The notes below the pieces were generated by a model that worked only from the letters and a program-made list of their open reading frames with translations, made no database searches and was not told the DNA's origin. From assembly GCA_903835185.1 (NCBI GenBank), contig CAILLX010000071.1:1-64000 (forward strand): a stretch of DNA of 64,000 nt, read 5' to 3'. A program made the translations under genes and the position numbers. The DNA comes from an uncultured bacterium. Its GTDB lineage: Bacteria > Cyanobacteriota > Vampirovibrionia > Obscuribacterales > Obscuribacteraceae. This document shows positions 18,174-26,220 of the stretch, piece by piece (the stretch's first letter is position 1; the number at the start of each line of letters is the position of its first letter).

Positions 18174-19460
18174 ATGATGATGCAGTCTAAGAGTCTTTTA
18201 CTCGATAACATCCGAGGATATCACAATATTCGTATTTTGCAGACCAGCAGCTATCTCTTCTGTGCCTGCCTGTGTTTCCTAATTTCTCTTTGCTGGCTGG
18301 GGTCTGGACTGACGCTAGCGTTCTCCACGCCAGATGCAGAAGAGCACATAAACATTGCCAGAAAGCTTGCAGCAATGCGCAGCTATAACGCTGCTGAAAC
18401 AGCTCTTCTTGCTGGAATAGCAGAAACCAAATCAGGACAATCAGAAGGACTCGCTGCATGCTTAGACGAGCTGTCCGACCTGTACAAGATTGAAGGTAAG
18501 CTTGATAAAGCTGAAAAAACACTGAAAGTGTTGATTGCTGTCTGGCAAAAGACATTGTGGGCTGAGCATCCTTATGTACTGGATGCAAGACACGAACTGG
18601 AAAAACTGTATTTGGAGCAGCACAAATTAACAGAGGCCGCACTATTACTCAGGGAAGACATTGCAATCGATGAAAAGCTTTATGGCAAAGAAGATATCCA
18701 GACTGCCAAGGACATAACTCAGCTTGCTGACTGTTATGCCAAAGCTGACAGGTTCAAGGAAGCAATCCCGTTGTACAAGCAGCTTTTGTCTATTCAGAAG
18801 AACTTCTTCCACCCCGGAGATACACATATGTTAGGTACGATGTGCTCTCTTGCGAACATGTATCAAAACGCGAAAATGCTCGGCGAAGCCGAAACACTTT
18901 ACAAGAAAGTCTTATCCATGCACGAACAGTATCCTTGCCAAGACTACAAACAGAAGCTCGTAGCACAAATACGACTTGCTGACACATATTATGACGAGCA
19001 GAAGTATTCAGAAGCTGAGAAATTTTGGCACAACCTTGTTAGCAGCTACACCAGCAAGGCCACGCCCTGTGACATGGGTAGAATCTGGTCCAAATACGCC
19101 ATCTTCAATTTCCACAAATACTGGAGGCTCCGTGACGACTCAGTTGCTCGCTCACAGTGCCCAGGCATACTAGACATGGCAGACTTTGGATGCAGCAAAG
19201 CAGTACCTCTACTCAAGTGCTGCCCCCAGGATGATTACTGGGTACTAGCGTCGACTATAGGCATATGGGCACAAGTCAAGGAAAAGAAAAATGAGCTCGC
19301 CAAGGCCATTGCCCTGGAACAACAGCTCTTAGCTTTGTGGAAACAACTACCCGACTCACCAGGAAAGAAATGGAACCTGCAGTTCGCTCCCCACGCTATA
19401 AAGGAGTGGACTGAGCGCTTGAAGAGCACAGGTTCTGCAGCGGAAGCATCACACCGGTAG
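18174..19460 (+). CDS. Secreted tetratricopeptide-repeat protein
   Basis: 428 residues. A signal anchor or signal peptide at residues about 24-47 (CACLCFLISLCWLGSGLTLA) precedes at least five TPR units of the kinesin-light-chain kind, for example YNAAETALLAGIAE, LDKAEKTLKVLIAV, FKEAIPLYKQLLSI and LGEAETLYKKVLSM. TPRs bind partner peptides. No enzyme domain. Tandem ATG codons at the start; no clear ribosome site. It is flanked by a divergent histidine kinase and a convergent receiver-Ser/Thr-kinase, so it may act as a sensor or scaffold for them (inference). Confidence 0.8.
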   Translation: MMMQSKSLLLDNIRGYHNIRILQTSSYLFCACLCFLISLCWLGSGLTLAFSTPDAEEHINIARKLAAMRSYNAAETALLAGIAETKSGQSEGLAACLDELSDLYKIEGKLDKAEKTLKVLIAVWQKTLWAEHPYVLDARHELEKLYLEQHKLTEAALLLREDIAIDEKLYGKEDIQTAKDITQLADCYAKADRFKEAIPLYKQLLSIQKNFFHPGDTHMLGTMCSLANMYQNAKMLGEAETLYKKVLSMHEQYPCQDYKQKLVAQIRLADTYYDEQKYSEAEKFWHNLVSSYTSKATPCDMGRIWSKYAIFNFHKYWRLRDDSVARSQCPGILDMADFGCSKAVPLLKCCPQDDYWVLASTIGIWAQVKEKKNELAKAIALEQQLLALWKQLPDSPGKKWNLQFAPHAIKEWTERLKSTGSAAEASHR

Positions 19461-19492
19461 TCTGCAGTCACATGCCTCTATACAATACCGTT

Positions 19493-20761
19493 CTACAACT
19501 CCGCAGCAAGCTCGCTGAGTTCTTGCTTCAACTCGCGCATGCTCTGGTATCGACGCGCTGGATCTTTCTCGAGAGTCTTTGTGATCAACATTTGGAGCCG
19601 CTCCGGATAGGCAACACCAGGGCGTACCTGCTGTAATGAAAAAGGTACTGCTGAGATGTGCTTAGCAAGCATCTCAGTAGGAGTATCGGCCACAAAAGGA
19701 AGATAACCAGTGACAAGCTCAAAAATGACACACCCGAATGAGTAAATATCTGACCGCTCATCGCTCGGCCGACAGTCAGCCTGTTCAGGACTGATATAAG
19801 GCGGAGAACCGAGCGTCCGGCAGGTCGTATTTTCACTCTTGTCCGGTTCAGACAATTTGGCTAAGCCAAAGTCTAGTAACTTGGCAATCTGCTTGCCACC
19901 CTCCACCTGCTTGAGCATAATATTGCTCGACTTGACGTCCCCATGAAGTATGCCATTCTCATGAGCATAAGCCAGTCCATTGGCCGCCTGGATCAGTAGA
20001 TCGAGAGCAGGGCGCAACGGCATAAAATCTTGCTCTTCTATCACTTCATCAAGATTCTTACCTTCAATAAATTCCATAACCATAAATGGTCTGCGATTTT
20101 CAGTCAGTCCGAAGTCATAAACATTAACTATGTATAGGTGCTCAAGCCGGCTCAGAGCAAGAGCCTCTTTTTGGAACTGGACTATGGAATGCTCGTGAAT
20201 ATTTGTCGGCCGGAGCATCTTGATGGCCACCAAACGTTGCAAATATGGATGTCTGGCTTTGAACACTTGCGCCATACCACCTTCGCCCAGCAACTGGAGA
20301 AACTCATAGCTGCTTGCCAATCTGGTCCCTAAGAGATTTCCCTGCCTCAAGAGATCTTCATTGCCGCTGCCGAGAGCCCTTGGCGCTGCTGATCTGGAAG
20401 CAGCGGTTCTCAAAACAGCCCTAATACGTGCACTCAACTCGGTCATATGAAACGGCTTGGTCAGATAATCGTTTGCTCCTGAGTCAAGCCCAAGCTCTTT
20501 GTCTGCAATAGAAGAATGTCCAGTCAGCAGAATAACCGGGGTACCGCCGCCGGCAGACCTGTGGGCAGCCAGAATGTTTACGCCACTGCCATCGGGAAGA
20601 TCCCAGTCAAGAACAGCAAGATCGTAAGAGTTGGTATTAATAAGTTTTTGCCCATCCACAGCAGTGTTGGCTACTCGAACTGTATAGCCACCCTCTGCCA
20701 GGGCATCTTCAACCATGCCTGCCAACAAGACGTCATCATCAACTAATGTGGAGCTCCACAT
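19493..20761 (-). CDS. Response regulator receiver-Ser/Thr protein kinase fusion, 5' end rewritten by a RIT element
   Basis: 422 residues. Receiver domain 1-118: acidic cluster DDD 8-10, phospho-acceptor Asp 52 (VLDWDLP), Thr 80 and Lys 102 (TKPF). Kinase domain 153-420: glycine loop LLGEGGMAQVF, Lys 181, catalytic loop HGDVKSSN with Gly in place of Arg (HRD to HGD, residues 273-275), DFG 297-299, SPPYISPEQ. The Arg loss means an RD-independent kinase not needing activation-loop phosphorylation. The RIT element inserted at codon 6: the first five codons now come from the element end (MWSST), while the native ones (MTEIL-I) are stranded at 24236-24259. No ribosome site precedes the new ATG and the native promoter is 3.5 kb away, so expression is doubtful. 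Confidence 0.9.
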   Translation of the reverse strand: MWSSTLVDDDVLLAGMVEDALAEGGYTVRVANTAVDGQKLINTNSYDLAVLDWDLPDGSGVNILAAHRSAGGGTPVILLTGHSSIADKELGLDSGANDYLTKPFHMTELSARIRAVLRTAASRSAAPRALGSGNEDLLRQGNLLGTRLASSYEFLQLLGEGGMAQVFKARHPYLQRLVAIKMLRPTNIHEHSIVQFQKEALALSRLEHLYIVNVYDFGLTENRRPFMVMEFIEGKNLDEVIEEQDFMPLRPALDLLIQAANGLAYAHENGILHGDVKSSNIMLKQVEGGKQIAKLLDFGLAKLSEPDKSENTTCRTLGSPPYISPEQADCRPSDERSDIYSFGCVIFELVTGYLPFVADTPTEMLAKHISAVPFSLQQVRPGVAYPERLQMLITKTLEKDPARRYQSMRELKQELSELAAEL

Positions 20762-20769
20762 TAGTTGAT
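20738..20769. repeat. 32-bp perfect palindrome at left RIT junction
   Basis: ATCAACTA, then ATGTGGAGCTCCACAT, then TAGTTGAT, together a perfect palindrome centred between 20753 and 20754. The outer 8 bases match the copy at the right junction (24236-24243). The 16-base centre is absent at the right end and contains the new ATG of the kinase gene. Confidence 0.9.
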
Positions 20770-20796
20770 TAATGTTCAGTCTTCAGTAATGTGAAG
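20762..20796 (+). repeat. Left terminal inverted repeat of RIT element
   Basis: 35 bases from TAGTTGATTAATG to AATGTGAAG, identical at all 35 positions to the reverse complement of 24209-24243. Confidence 0.95.
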
Positions 20797-20901
20797 TCCG
20801 CTTGCTGGAAATGGACTGCAGGCTCGGCCGGCCTTGTCAAGGCTTCACATTAATAACATCATCGGATGATGAATCCTGCTTCTGCTAAAGAGGTGAATCC
20901 G

Positions 20902-22146
20902 ATGCTAAATGATCTTTTTGACGAGGTCTACAAACAGTACCGCTCCCTTCCGTTGCTCGGTTCGGTCCTGGACGATTTTGATGACTGGCTCGGAGAGCAA
21001 GGGTACGCGCTTGGTACCCGACAGAATCACATCACGCACTGCGCGCACATTGAAGACTACTTTTGGAAACGGGGAGTACGCAGAATCGCTGAGCTGTCAA
21101 CGGAGAAATTCGGCACGTGCCGGCGGTACTTTAAACTCCGGACAGGTCGAAGTGATTATGGTGTTGCGTGCCTGCATCGTTACCTCCAGGAACGCCAGCT
21201 GTTATCAGCAAGGGACGTGTCCCAGCCGGTAAGCATTATTGATGAGTTTCTCATTGGATATCGGGAATATTTGGTCGAAGTCAGGGGATTTTCTCCGAGC
21301 ACGGTCCAAGCACATTGCCAAAGCGTCTTGGAGTTCCTGCGGCTCGCAAAAAAGGACAATTCGGAATTCCAGCTGCATGATTTGGATCGAGGGCACATTG
21401 AAAAGTTTATTATCAAGGTCGGTCGAAGAGTTGGACGGGGGACCCTGCAACACGCGGTTGCTCATGTACGCGGACTGCTTCGTTATCTCTGCATGCTTGG
21501 GAAGGTGCCAGCGGGATTGGACTCTCAAGTCGATACTCCTCGTGTCTATCGCCAGGAACAATTGCCCAAATCGCTGCCGTGGGATGTTGTCTGCGCCTTT
21601 GTAGAATCGATTGACCGTTCCGATGCTCAAGGGCTGCGCGATTATGCGATGTGCTTGCTGATTGCAAAATATGGGCTGCGCGCCTCTGATGTCGCAGGGC
21701 TGAAGCTTGAGGATATCAATTGGCGCGCAGCCGAGCTGCACTTCAATCAGCGCAAGACAGGATACCCGCTGATACTGCCACTGTTTGACCGGGTTGGCGA
21801 GGCGCTGGTTGCCTACCTGCGCGATGGTCGGCCGTCTTCAAAACACCGCGAAGTGTTCCTGACATTGCGTGCGCCCATCTCGCCAGTGACAATTCACACC
21901 ATTGGTCCTGCCTTTCGAGAGCGAGTAAGGCGGGGAGACTTGCCGATCCCATTTGAGGGTGTTCATTGTCTCAGACACTCCTATGCAATGCATCTATTAC
22001 GCAGCGGCATGCCACTCAAAGCCATTGGAGACGTGCTTGGTCATCGCAGTACCGAAGCCACTTGTGTGTATATCAGACTCAACGTAGACGAGCTGCGAGA
22101 TGTAGGTCTGCCACTGCCCACTCCTTGCCACGAGGAGGTTTGCTGA
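20902..22146 (+). CDS. RIT tyrosine recombinase A
   Basis: 414 residues, first of the trio. An N-terminal SAM-like core-binding region (about 106-205) and a C-terminal catalytic domain. Visible active-site residues: Arg 260 (YGLRASDV), Lys 285 (QRKTGY), His 356 and Arg 359 (HCLRH), His 381 (VLGHRS), and nucleophile Tyr 390 (TCVYIRL). An extra 100-residue N-terminal domain sets it apart from XerC. The ATG at 20902 is preceded by AAAGAGGTG six bases upstream; an in-frame ATG at 20866 lacks such a site. Its stop overlaps the next start (TGATG). Confidence 0.92.
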   Translation: MLNDLFDEVYKQYRSLPLLGSVLDDFDDWLGEQGYALGTRQNHITHCAHIEDYFWKRGVRRIAELSTEKFGTCRRYFKLRTGRSDYGVACLHRYLQERQLLSARDVSQPVSIIDEFLIGYREYLVEVRGFSPSTVQAHCQSVLEFLRLAKKDNSEFQLHDLDRGHIEKFIIKVGRRVGRGTLQHAVAHVRGLLRYLCMLGKVPAGLDSQVDTPRVYRQEQLPKSLPWDVVCAFVESIDRSDAQGLRDYAMCLLIAKYGLRASDVAGLKLEDINWRAAELHFNQRKTGYPLILPLFDRVGEALVAYLRDGRPSSKHREVFLTLRAPISPVTIHTIGPAFRERVRRGDLPIPFEGVHCLRHSYAMHLLRSGMPLKAIGDVLGHRSTEATCVYIRLNVDELRDVGLPLPTPCHEEVC

Positions 22147-23123
22147 TGAACAAGACAATCAATCTTTCCCCTACGATTCGTAATTATTTAACCCTAAAAC
22201 GGGCTCTGGGCCGTGAGTATGCCCACGAGGAGTGGGTGCTTGAATCGTTGAACACATTTCTCCAGGCTTGCAAAGCTGAAGAACTCACAAATGCCTGGTT
22301 TGAATGCTGGTGCCAAGGCTTTTCACAATTGACTCCAACTGTTCGACGCGGTCGCATGCGGGTTGTGCGAAACTTCTGTCTGTATCGCAGCCGGACACAG
22401 CCGGGATGCTATATGCCGGATCTGCACCTGTTCCCGGCACCGAATCAGCCCACTCGCCCGTACATCTATACTGGGTCTCAGATTGCAAGCTTGCTAAAGG
22501 CAGCGGACCAATTGACAGCGCAATCATTGTTTCCGCTACGCCCGCAAGTTTATCGGCTCGCGATCGTTCTGCTGTATACGGCAGGGCTACGACGCGGGGA
22601 GTTGGTGCGTCTGCTGCTCAGCGATTACATTAGGACAGAGCGGACGTTGCACGTCCGGGAATCGAAGTTCCACAAATCACGGTATGTGCCGCTGTCAGCG
22701 GACGCCTGCGCCGAATTGGAGACTTACCTCGCTAGACGCCGCGCGCTCCGGTTGCCGATGCAGCCTGATTCATCACTTCTTTGGAACGCATACTGTGGTG
22801 GCGGACCATATACCGGCGCCGGGCTGGCACAAGGTATTCGTGAGCTGCTGCGTGCCGCAAATGTACGCAGGCAGGATGGATCAATACCCAGGGTGCATGA
22901 CCTTCGCTTCACGTTCGCGGTCCATGCGCTGGTGCGGTGGTACCGTGCTGGAGTCAATGTTCAAAACAAGCTCCCAATGCTGGCCGCTTACATGGGCCAT
23001 GTATCGATCGTCTCCACAGAATATTACCTGCCATTTGTACCTGAGCTCAGCACTGAAGCGAGCAGCCAGTTCTGCAAGCAGTATGGGGCTGCCGTACAAC
23101 CGCTTACGGAGGACCGTCCATGA
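22146..23123 (+). CDS. RIT tyrosine recombinase B
   Basis: 325 residues, second of the trio. Catalytic residues seen: Arg 149 (GLRRGELV), a Lys around 174-177 (ESKFHKSR), His 251 and Arg 254 (VHDLRFTFAVH), His 285 (YMGHVS), and Tyr 293 or 294 (TEYYLPF). The beta-hairpin and helix spacing differ from recombinases A and C, as expected for distinct subfamilies in RIT trios. ATG at 22146 shares bases with the stop of gene A and has GAGGAGG seven bases upstream; a longer in-frame reading from 21966 is a shadow of gene A. Confidence 0.92.
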   Translation: MNKTINLSPTIRNYLTLKRALGREYAHEEWVLESLNTFLQACKAEELTNAWFECWCQGFSQLTPTVRRGRMRVVRNFCLYRSRTQPGCYMPDLHLFPAPNQPTRPYIYTGSQIASLLKAADQLTAQSLFPLRPQVYRLAIVLLYTAGLRRGELVRLLLSDYIRTERTLHVRESKFHKSRYVPLSADACAELETYLARRRALRLPMQPDSSLLWNAYCGGGPYTGAGLAQGIRELLRAANVRRQDGSIPRVHDLRFTFAVHALVRWYRAGVNVQNKLPMLAAYMGHVSIVSTEYYLPFVPELSTEASSQFCKQYGAAVQPLTEDRP

Positions 23124-24133
23124 AGAAAGTGCCTCCTCCCAATGCTTTAGCTCGTGCAATCCAAGCGTTCTTTACTGAGTACCTACCGGAGCTTCGTGGC
23201 GTCAGTCCGCACACAGTGTGCAGTTACCGCGACACACTCGTTCTGCTTCTGCGGTTCATTGCCGAAACACAGAAGGTTGCGGTAGTCTCGCTTGAGCTGG
23301 AGAATATCAAGCCTGAGGCAGTTCTCGCGTTCTTGAACTACTTGGAGACTGATCGCAAAAACACTACGTCGTCTCGCAATGTGCGGCTGGCTGGTATCCA
23401 TGCCTTCTTTCGATACGTAGCCATTCACGCTCCAGAGCGTATTGAGCAAGCACAACGGATTCTTGGGATACCTTTCAAGCGGACCGGAAGCCGCCCGATT
23501 GATTATCTCGAATACGATGAGATTTGTGCCGTGCTCGGTTGTGTTGACAGGACGGCTACAGATGGCTTACGCGATTACGCCTTACTTGCCGTGATGTTTA
23601 ACACCGGCGCGCGAGTCCAAGAGATTGTGGATTTAAATGTCAACGATTTGCAGCTGGAGAAACCCTCCCAATTAAAGCTCCGCGGCAAAGGAAACAAAAC
23701 GCGGGTATGTCCACTGTGGCCTCAGACTGCTCATGTATTGAGCCAGTTTCTGTCGCAACGAGAGCCCAGCAAACATTCCAACGCTGTCTTCTGCAACTAT
23801 CGAGGAGAGAGGCTTAGCCGCTTTGGGATTCGATATGTGCTTCGGAAGTACTGGCAGTTGGCTGCCGACAACTTGCCATCGCTGGCTCAGAAGCGCCTGC
23901 ATCCACACAGCATGCGACATTCCTGCTCCATGCACTTGTTGAAGTCAGGAGTCGATCTGGCAAGCATCTCCCATTGGCTTGGCCACGCCAGTATCAATAC
24001 CACTAATCGATATGCAATGGCAGACCTCGATATGAAGAGACACACCATTTCCCAAGCGCGAGTTGCGCCAGAGGTGGTCCCGAAATCCTGGCGCAAGCCT
24101 GCCTCGGTAATCGCATGGCTTGAGTCACTGTAG
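23120..24133 (+). CDS. RIT tyrosine recombinase C (XerD-like)
   Basis: 337 residues, third of the trio and closest to XerC/D. Core-binding domain residues about 12-105 (LRGVSPHTVCSYRDTL), catalytic domain with Arg 165 (NTGARVQEI), Lys 190 (LRGKGNK), His 263 and Arg 266 (HPHSMRHS), His 289 (WLGHASI), Tyr 298 (TNRYAMADL). The ATGA overlap with gene B shows translational coupling. All three enzymes have a complete set of catalytic residues, so the element looks active. Confidence 0.93.
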   Translation: MKKVPPPNALARAIQAFFTEYLPELRGVSPHTVCSYRDTLVLLLRFIAETQKVAVVSLELENIKPEAVLAFLNYLETDRKNTTSSRNVRLAGIHAFFRYVAIHAPERIEQAQRILGIPFKRTGSRPIDYLEYDEICAVLGCVDRTATDGLRDYALLAVMFNTGARVQEIVDLNVNDLQLEKPSQLKLRGKGNKTRVCPLWPQTAHVLSQFLSQREPSKHSNAVFCNYRGERLSRFGIRYVLRKYWQLAADNLPSLAQKRLHPHSMRHSCSMHLLKSGVDLASISHWLGHASINTTNRYAMADLDMKRHTISQARVAPEVVPKSWRKPASVIAWLESL

Positions 24134-24208
24134 GCTGCCAGTCATACCTCCAGTAATGTGGAGCAAAATTCAATAGCCGGTCAGCGTGATGCGCTAAAGT
24201 ATTGGCGG

Positions 24209-24243
24209 CTTCACATTACTGAAGACTGAACATTAATCAACTA
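24209..24243 (-). repeat. Right terminal inverted repeat of RIT element
   Basis: 35 bases, perfect inverse of the left repeat. Its last 8 bases, ATCAACTA, are the sequence shared with the left host junction. Confidence 0.95.
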
Positions 24244-24259
24244 TTAGGATTTCTGTCAT
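24233..24259 (-). pseudogene. Stranded native 5' end of the receiver-kinase gene
   Basis: Minus strand from 24259: ATG ACA GAA ATC CTA ATA GTT GAT, then TAA contributed by the RIT terminal repeat. The eight codons read MTEILIVD. Joined across the element at the shared TAGTTGAT to the codons at 20743 and below, they give MTEILIVDDDVLL, the standard opening strand of a receiver domain. This shows the insertion point and the pre-insertion start. Confidence 0.9.
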
Positions 24260-24415
24260 CTGACTTATTAAGGACTACCAGGAAATAATCTGCAAAAGCC
24301 TGCACTCAATTGGCATTGAGAAATCATTAGCGAAAGCCGACATTAAAGAGATAGTATCAGTCCAGAGCAACAACCCGCGCGGGACTTGACAATCAATTAT
24401 CTGCGGATCGAAAAA

Positions 24416-24487
<72 letters not shown>

Positions 24488-24614
24488 AGACCTAGTCAAT
24501 CCCAGGTTAAATCGTATTCTGTGAACTCTTGGTTTGTCAACGTAATCCGGCTGGATATAACGGTTCTTAGAGTTCAATACTACACACCGGTCAAAAAAAG
24601 CTGCCAGCGCTGTT

Positions 24615-25901
24615 TTATGACGGATTGACTCCGTCGCCTGGAAGCTCTTCCACCGGAACCTTAATTATGCGGGCTTTCCCTTCGTGCTCAATCTTGAGTC
24701 TTAACAACTCACCAAGTGCGTGAGAACGAACCGCCTCGCTGACATCGTCAGAACGGACTACTGAACGATCGTCTGCTTCTACTATAAGATCCCCAGGAAA
24801 GACTCCGGCACGGAATGCTGGGCTTCTTGGGTACACCGTTCTTACCAGAACACCTTTGCTCCCCGGCTGTAATCCTTCAGCCTGCCTGACACTTTCATCA
24901 AGATCAGCCATGACGATACCGATAAACGGGTGTGAGCATGTGTGGTAGCGAATGAGTCTGTCAGCAACTTCTTCTGCCAACCCGCACGGGATAGCAAAGC
25001 CGATATTTTGAGCATGCCCATGTATGAAAGTGTTAATTCCAATCACTTCACCTTTCAAGTTGACAAGTGGACCACCCGAATTACCTGGGTTAATGGCAGC
25101 ATCTGTCTGGATAAACCTGACTGCACCAGAACGTGCCCCAAACGTACTCAAACCTTTAGCCTCGCGATTAAGAGCGCTGACAATGCCAAGAGTCACTGAG
25201 TGATCAAGCCCGAGCGGGCTGCCAACTGCCAGCACCCAGTCGCCTGGACGTATGCGCTCCACTGACCCAAATTTAATAGTCTGTAACCCTTGAGCTTCTA
25301 TTTTCAGCACAGCCAGATCAGAAAAGTTGTCTTGCCCAACTACTTCAGCTGGGTAAATTCGTCCACCCTGCAATGTGACATTAATTCTGCCAGCACCATC
25401 TATGACGTGATTACTGGTAAGAATCACTCCGTCTGGTCGCAAAACGACTCCAGAGCCAGTTTTGCGCGTGGCGTTGCCACCTTCTTGTCCTTCCGGGGAA
25501 GCCCGCCAGTCCTGACCCCTTTTTGTCCGTCCAGACTGGCGTGGCGAATCACTATCAAATAAGACCTCCACATTGACTACCCCTTGCGCAACAGAGGCAG
25601 CAACGTCAGCCAGAGTGTCCGGTCCAAGAAAAGTAAGTCCACCCCAGGAACGAGTTTGCGTCTGCACAGGAGTGGCAAGGTGTGAAGTCTGCTCCTCAGC
25701 TAGAGCTTTGTCACAACAACATATTGCCACAACTAGTAGTGCGTTTCCAAAGTATCGATACAATCGGACCGTTCGTAGGGGCGCATTGCATGCGCCCGGG
25801 CGGATACAATCCGCCCCTACAGGTGTCGCGTTATTGAGGAAACGCGCTACTAATAAGTGCGCCCAAATGGGTAAACATTCGGTTGGGACCCGTAAAATCA
25901 A
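24615..25901 (-). CDS. DegP/HtrA-family serine protease with PDZ domain
   Basis: Periplasmic S1C protease. Triad: His in GVILTSNHVIDGAG, Asp in NFSDLAVLKI, Ser in INPGNSGGPLVN. One PDZ domain follows (GVLVRTVYPRSPAFRAGVFPGD). The N terminus is disturbed: an in-frame 119-bp MITE-like insert (25734-25852) interrupts the signal sequence. Without it the protein would read LPIWAHLLVVAICCCDKALA-EEQ, a good Sec signal ending at an Ala-x-Ala site. The frame is open to ATG 26120, but that part runs through a GC-rich repeat and is probably not coding; TTG 25901 is a guess at the native start. Whether export still works is unknown. Confidence 0.85.
   Translation of the reverse strand: MILRVPTECLPIWAHLLVARFLNNATPVGADCIRPGACNAPLRTVRLYRYFGNALLVVAICCCDKALAEEQTSHLATPVQTQTRSWGGLTFLGPDTLADVAASVAQGVVNVEVLFDSDSPRQSGRTKRGQDWRASPEGQEGGNATRKTGSGVVLRPDGVILTSNHVIDGAGRINVTLQGGRIYPAEVVGQDNFSDLAVLKIEAQGLQTIKFGSVERIRPGDWVLAVGSPLGLDHSVTLGIVSALNREAKGLSTFGARSGAVRFIQTDAAINPGNSGGPLVNLKGEVIGINTFIHGHAQNIGFAIPCGLAEEVADRLIRYHTCSHPFIGIVMADLDESVRQAEGLQPGSKGVLVRTVYPRSPAFRAGVFPGDLIVEADDRSVVRSDDVSEAVRSHALGELLRLKIEHEGKARIIKVPVEELPGDGVNPS
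25734..25852. mobile_element. MITE-like element with TAGTAG(T/C)GCGTTTCC terminal repeats
   Basis: 119 bases bounded by TAGTAGTGCGTTTCC and GGAAACGCGCTACTA, inverted with one mismatch over 15 bases, each ending in TA, consistent with a TA target duplication as made by IS630/mariner-type transposases. The centre carries two adjacent palindromes of the CGTAGGGGCG family (25774-25821). Length minus one TA is 117, a multiple of three, so the host frame is kept. No coding capacity. A one-sided relative begins at 46396. Confidence 0.75.
25774..25821. repeat. CGTAGGGGCG palindromic repeat, copy 2
   Basis: Two hairpins side by side, GGGGCGCATTGCATGCGCCC and GGGCGGATACAATCCGCCC, framed by CGTAG and CTACA. 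Sits in the middle of the MITE-like element. Confidence 0.75.
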
Positions 25902-26024
25902 TCCGGAAGCTGCCCTGGTCCACCGAATACATACCAAAATGGGAAAAAACCAGTTCGCCAAGCGGCGGAAGGCGACGAAACCCGACATGCCCCAGCGAGG
26001 CAACGGCGGCGTTGAGCCGTCGGC

Positions 26025-26077
26025 CGCCGAGCGTCTTGACGAGCGGAGGAGCCGACGGAGGAAGGCGACGGAGCGAT
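26025..26077 (+). repeat. GC-rich GCGGAGG dispersed repeat, copy 2
   Basis: Contains GAGCGTCTTGACGAGCGGAG followed by GAGCCGACGGAGG and GGCGACGGAGCG; matches the cores at 14401 (inverted) and 36128. Confidence 0.6.
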
Positions 26078-26220
26078 TATAAAAGAATGTCAAGCTATCC
26101 TCTCCCCTCATTGTGCTCATATCTTAGAGTTTGCGCCACAATACAATAGTTGCAGAATCAATCATTAGGATAATAACGCCAGCTCCATTTATAGTTAATT
26201 TGTAGATAGCCAGGTATGAA

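Larger units (their letters stand above)
20746..24243 (+). mobile_element. RIT element (recombinase in trio), complete
   Basis: Three same-strand, overlapping tyrosine recombinase genes between perfect 35-bp terminal inverted repeats (20762-20796 and 24209-24243). Three adjacent site-specific recombinases with translational overlaps define RIT elements. An 8-bp sequence ATCAACTA is present at both outer junctions (20738-20745 and 24236-24243). A 9-mer AATGTG(G/A)AG, in one or other orientation, recurs at 20745, 20754, 20788, 20843, 24155 and 24209 and probably marks recombinase binding sites. Removing the element restores an intact receiver-domain start, MTEILIVDDDV. No passenger genes. Confidence 0.93.

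Noticed and set aside
21966..22145. Longer version of recombinase B from 21966
   Set aside because: It lies in the end of recombinase A in another frame; ATG 22146 has a strong ribosome site and an overlap typical of RIT trios.
22684..23178. 164-codon plus-strand ORF within recombinases B and C
   Set aside because: A frame-shifted shadow of two well-supported recombinase genes.
24134..24208. Passenger gene or extra ORF at the right end of the RIT element
   Set aside because: Only 75 bases with repeat motifs remain between recombinase C and the terminal repeat.
25902..26120. N-terminal extension of the HtrA protease to ATG 26120
   Set aside because: The translated stretch is Arg-rich and unlike a signal peptide, and runs through a GC-rich repeat found at other intergenic places.
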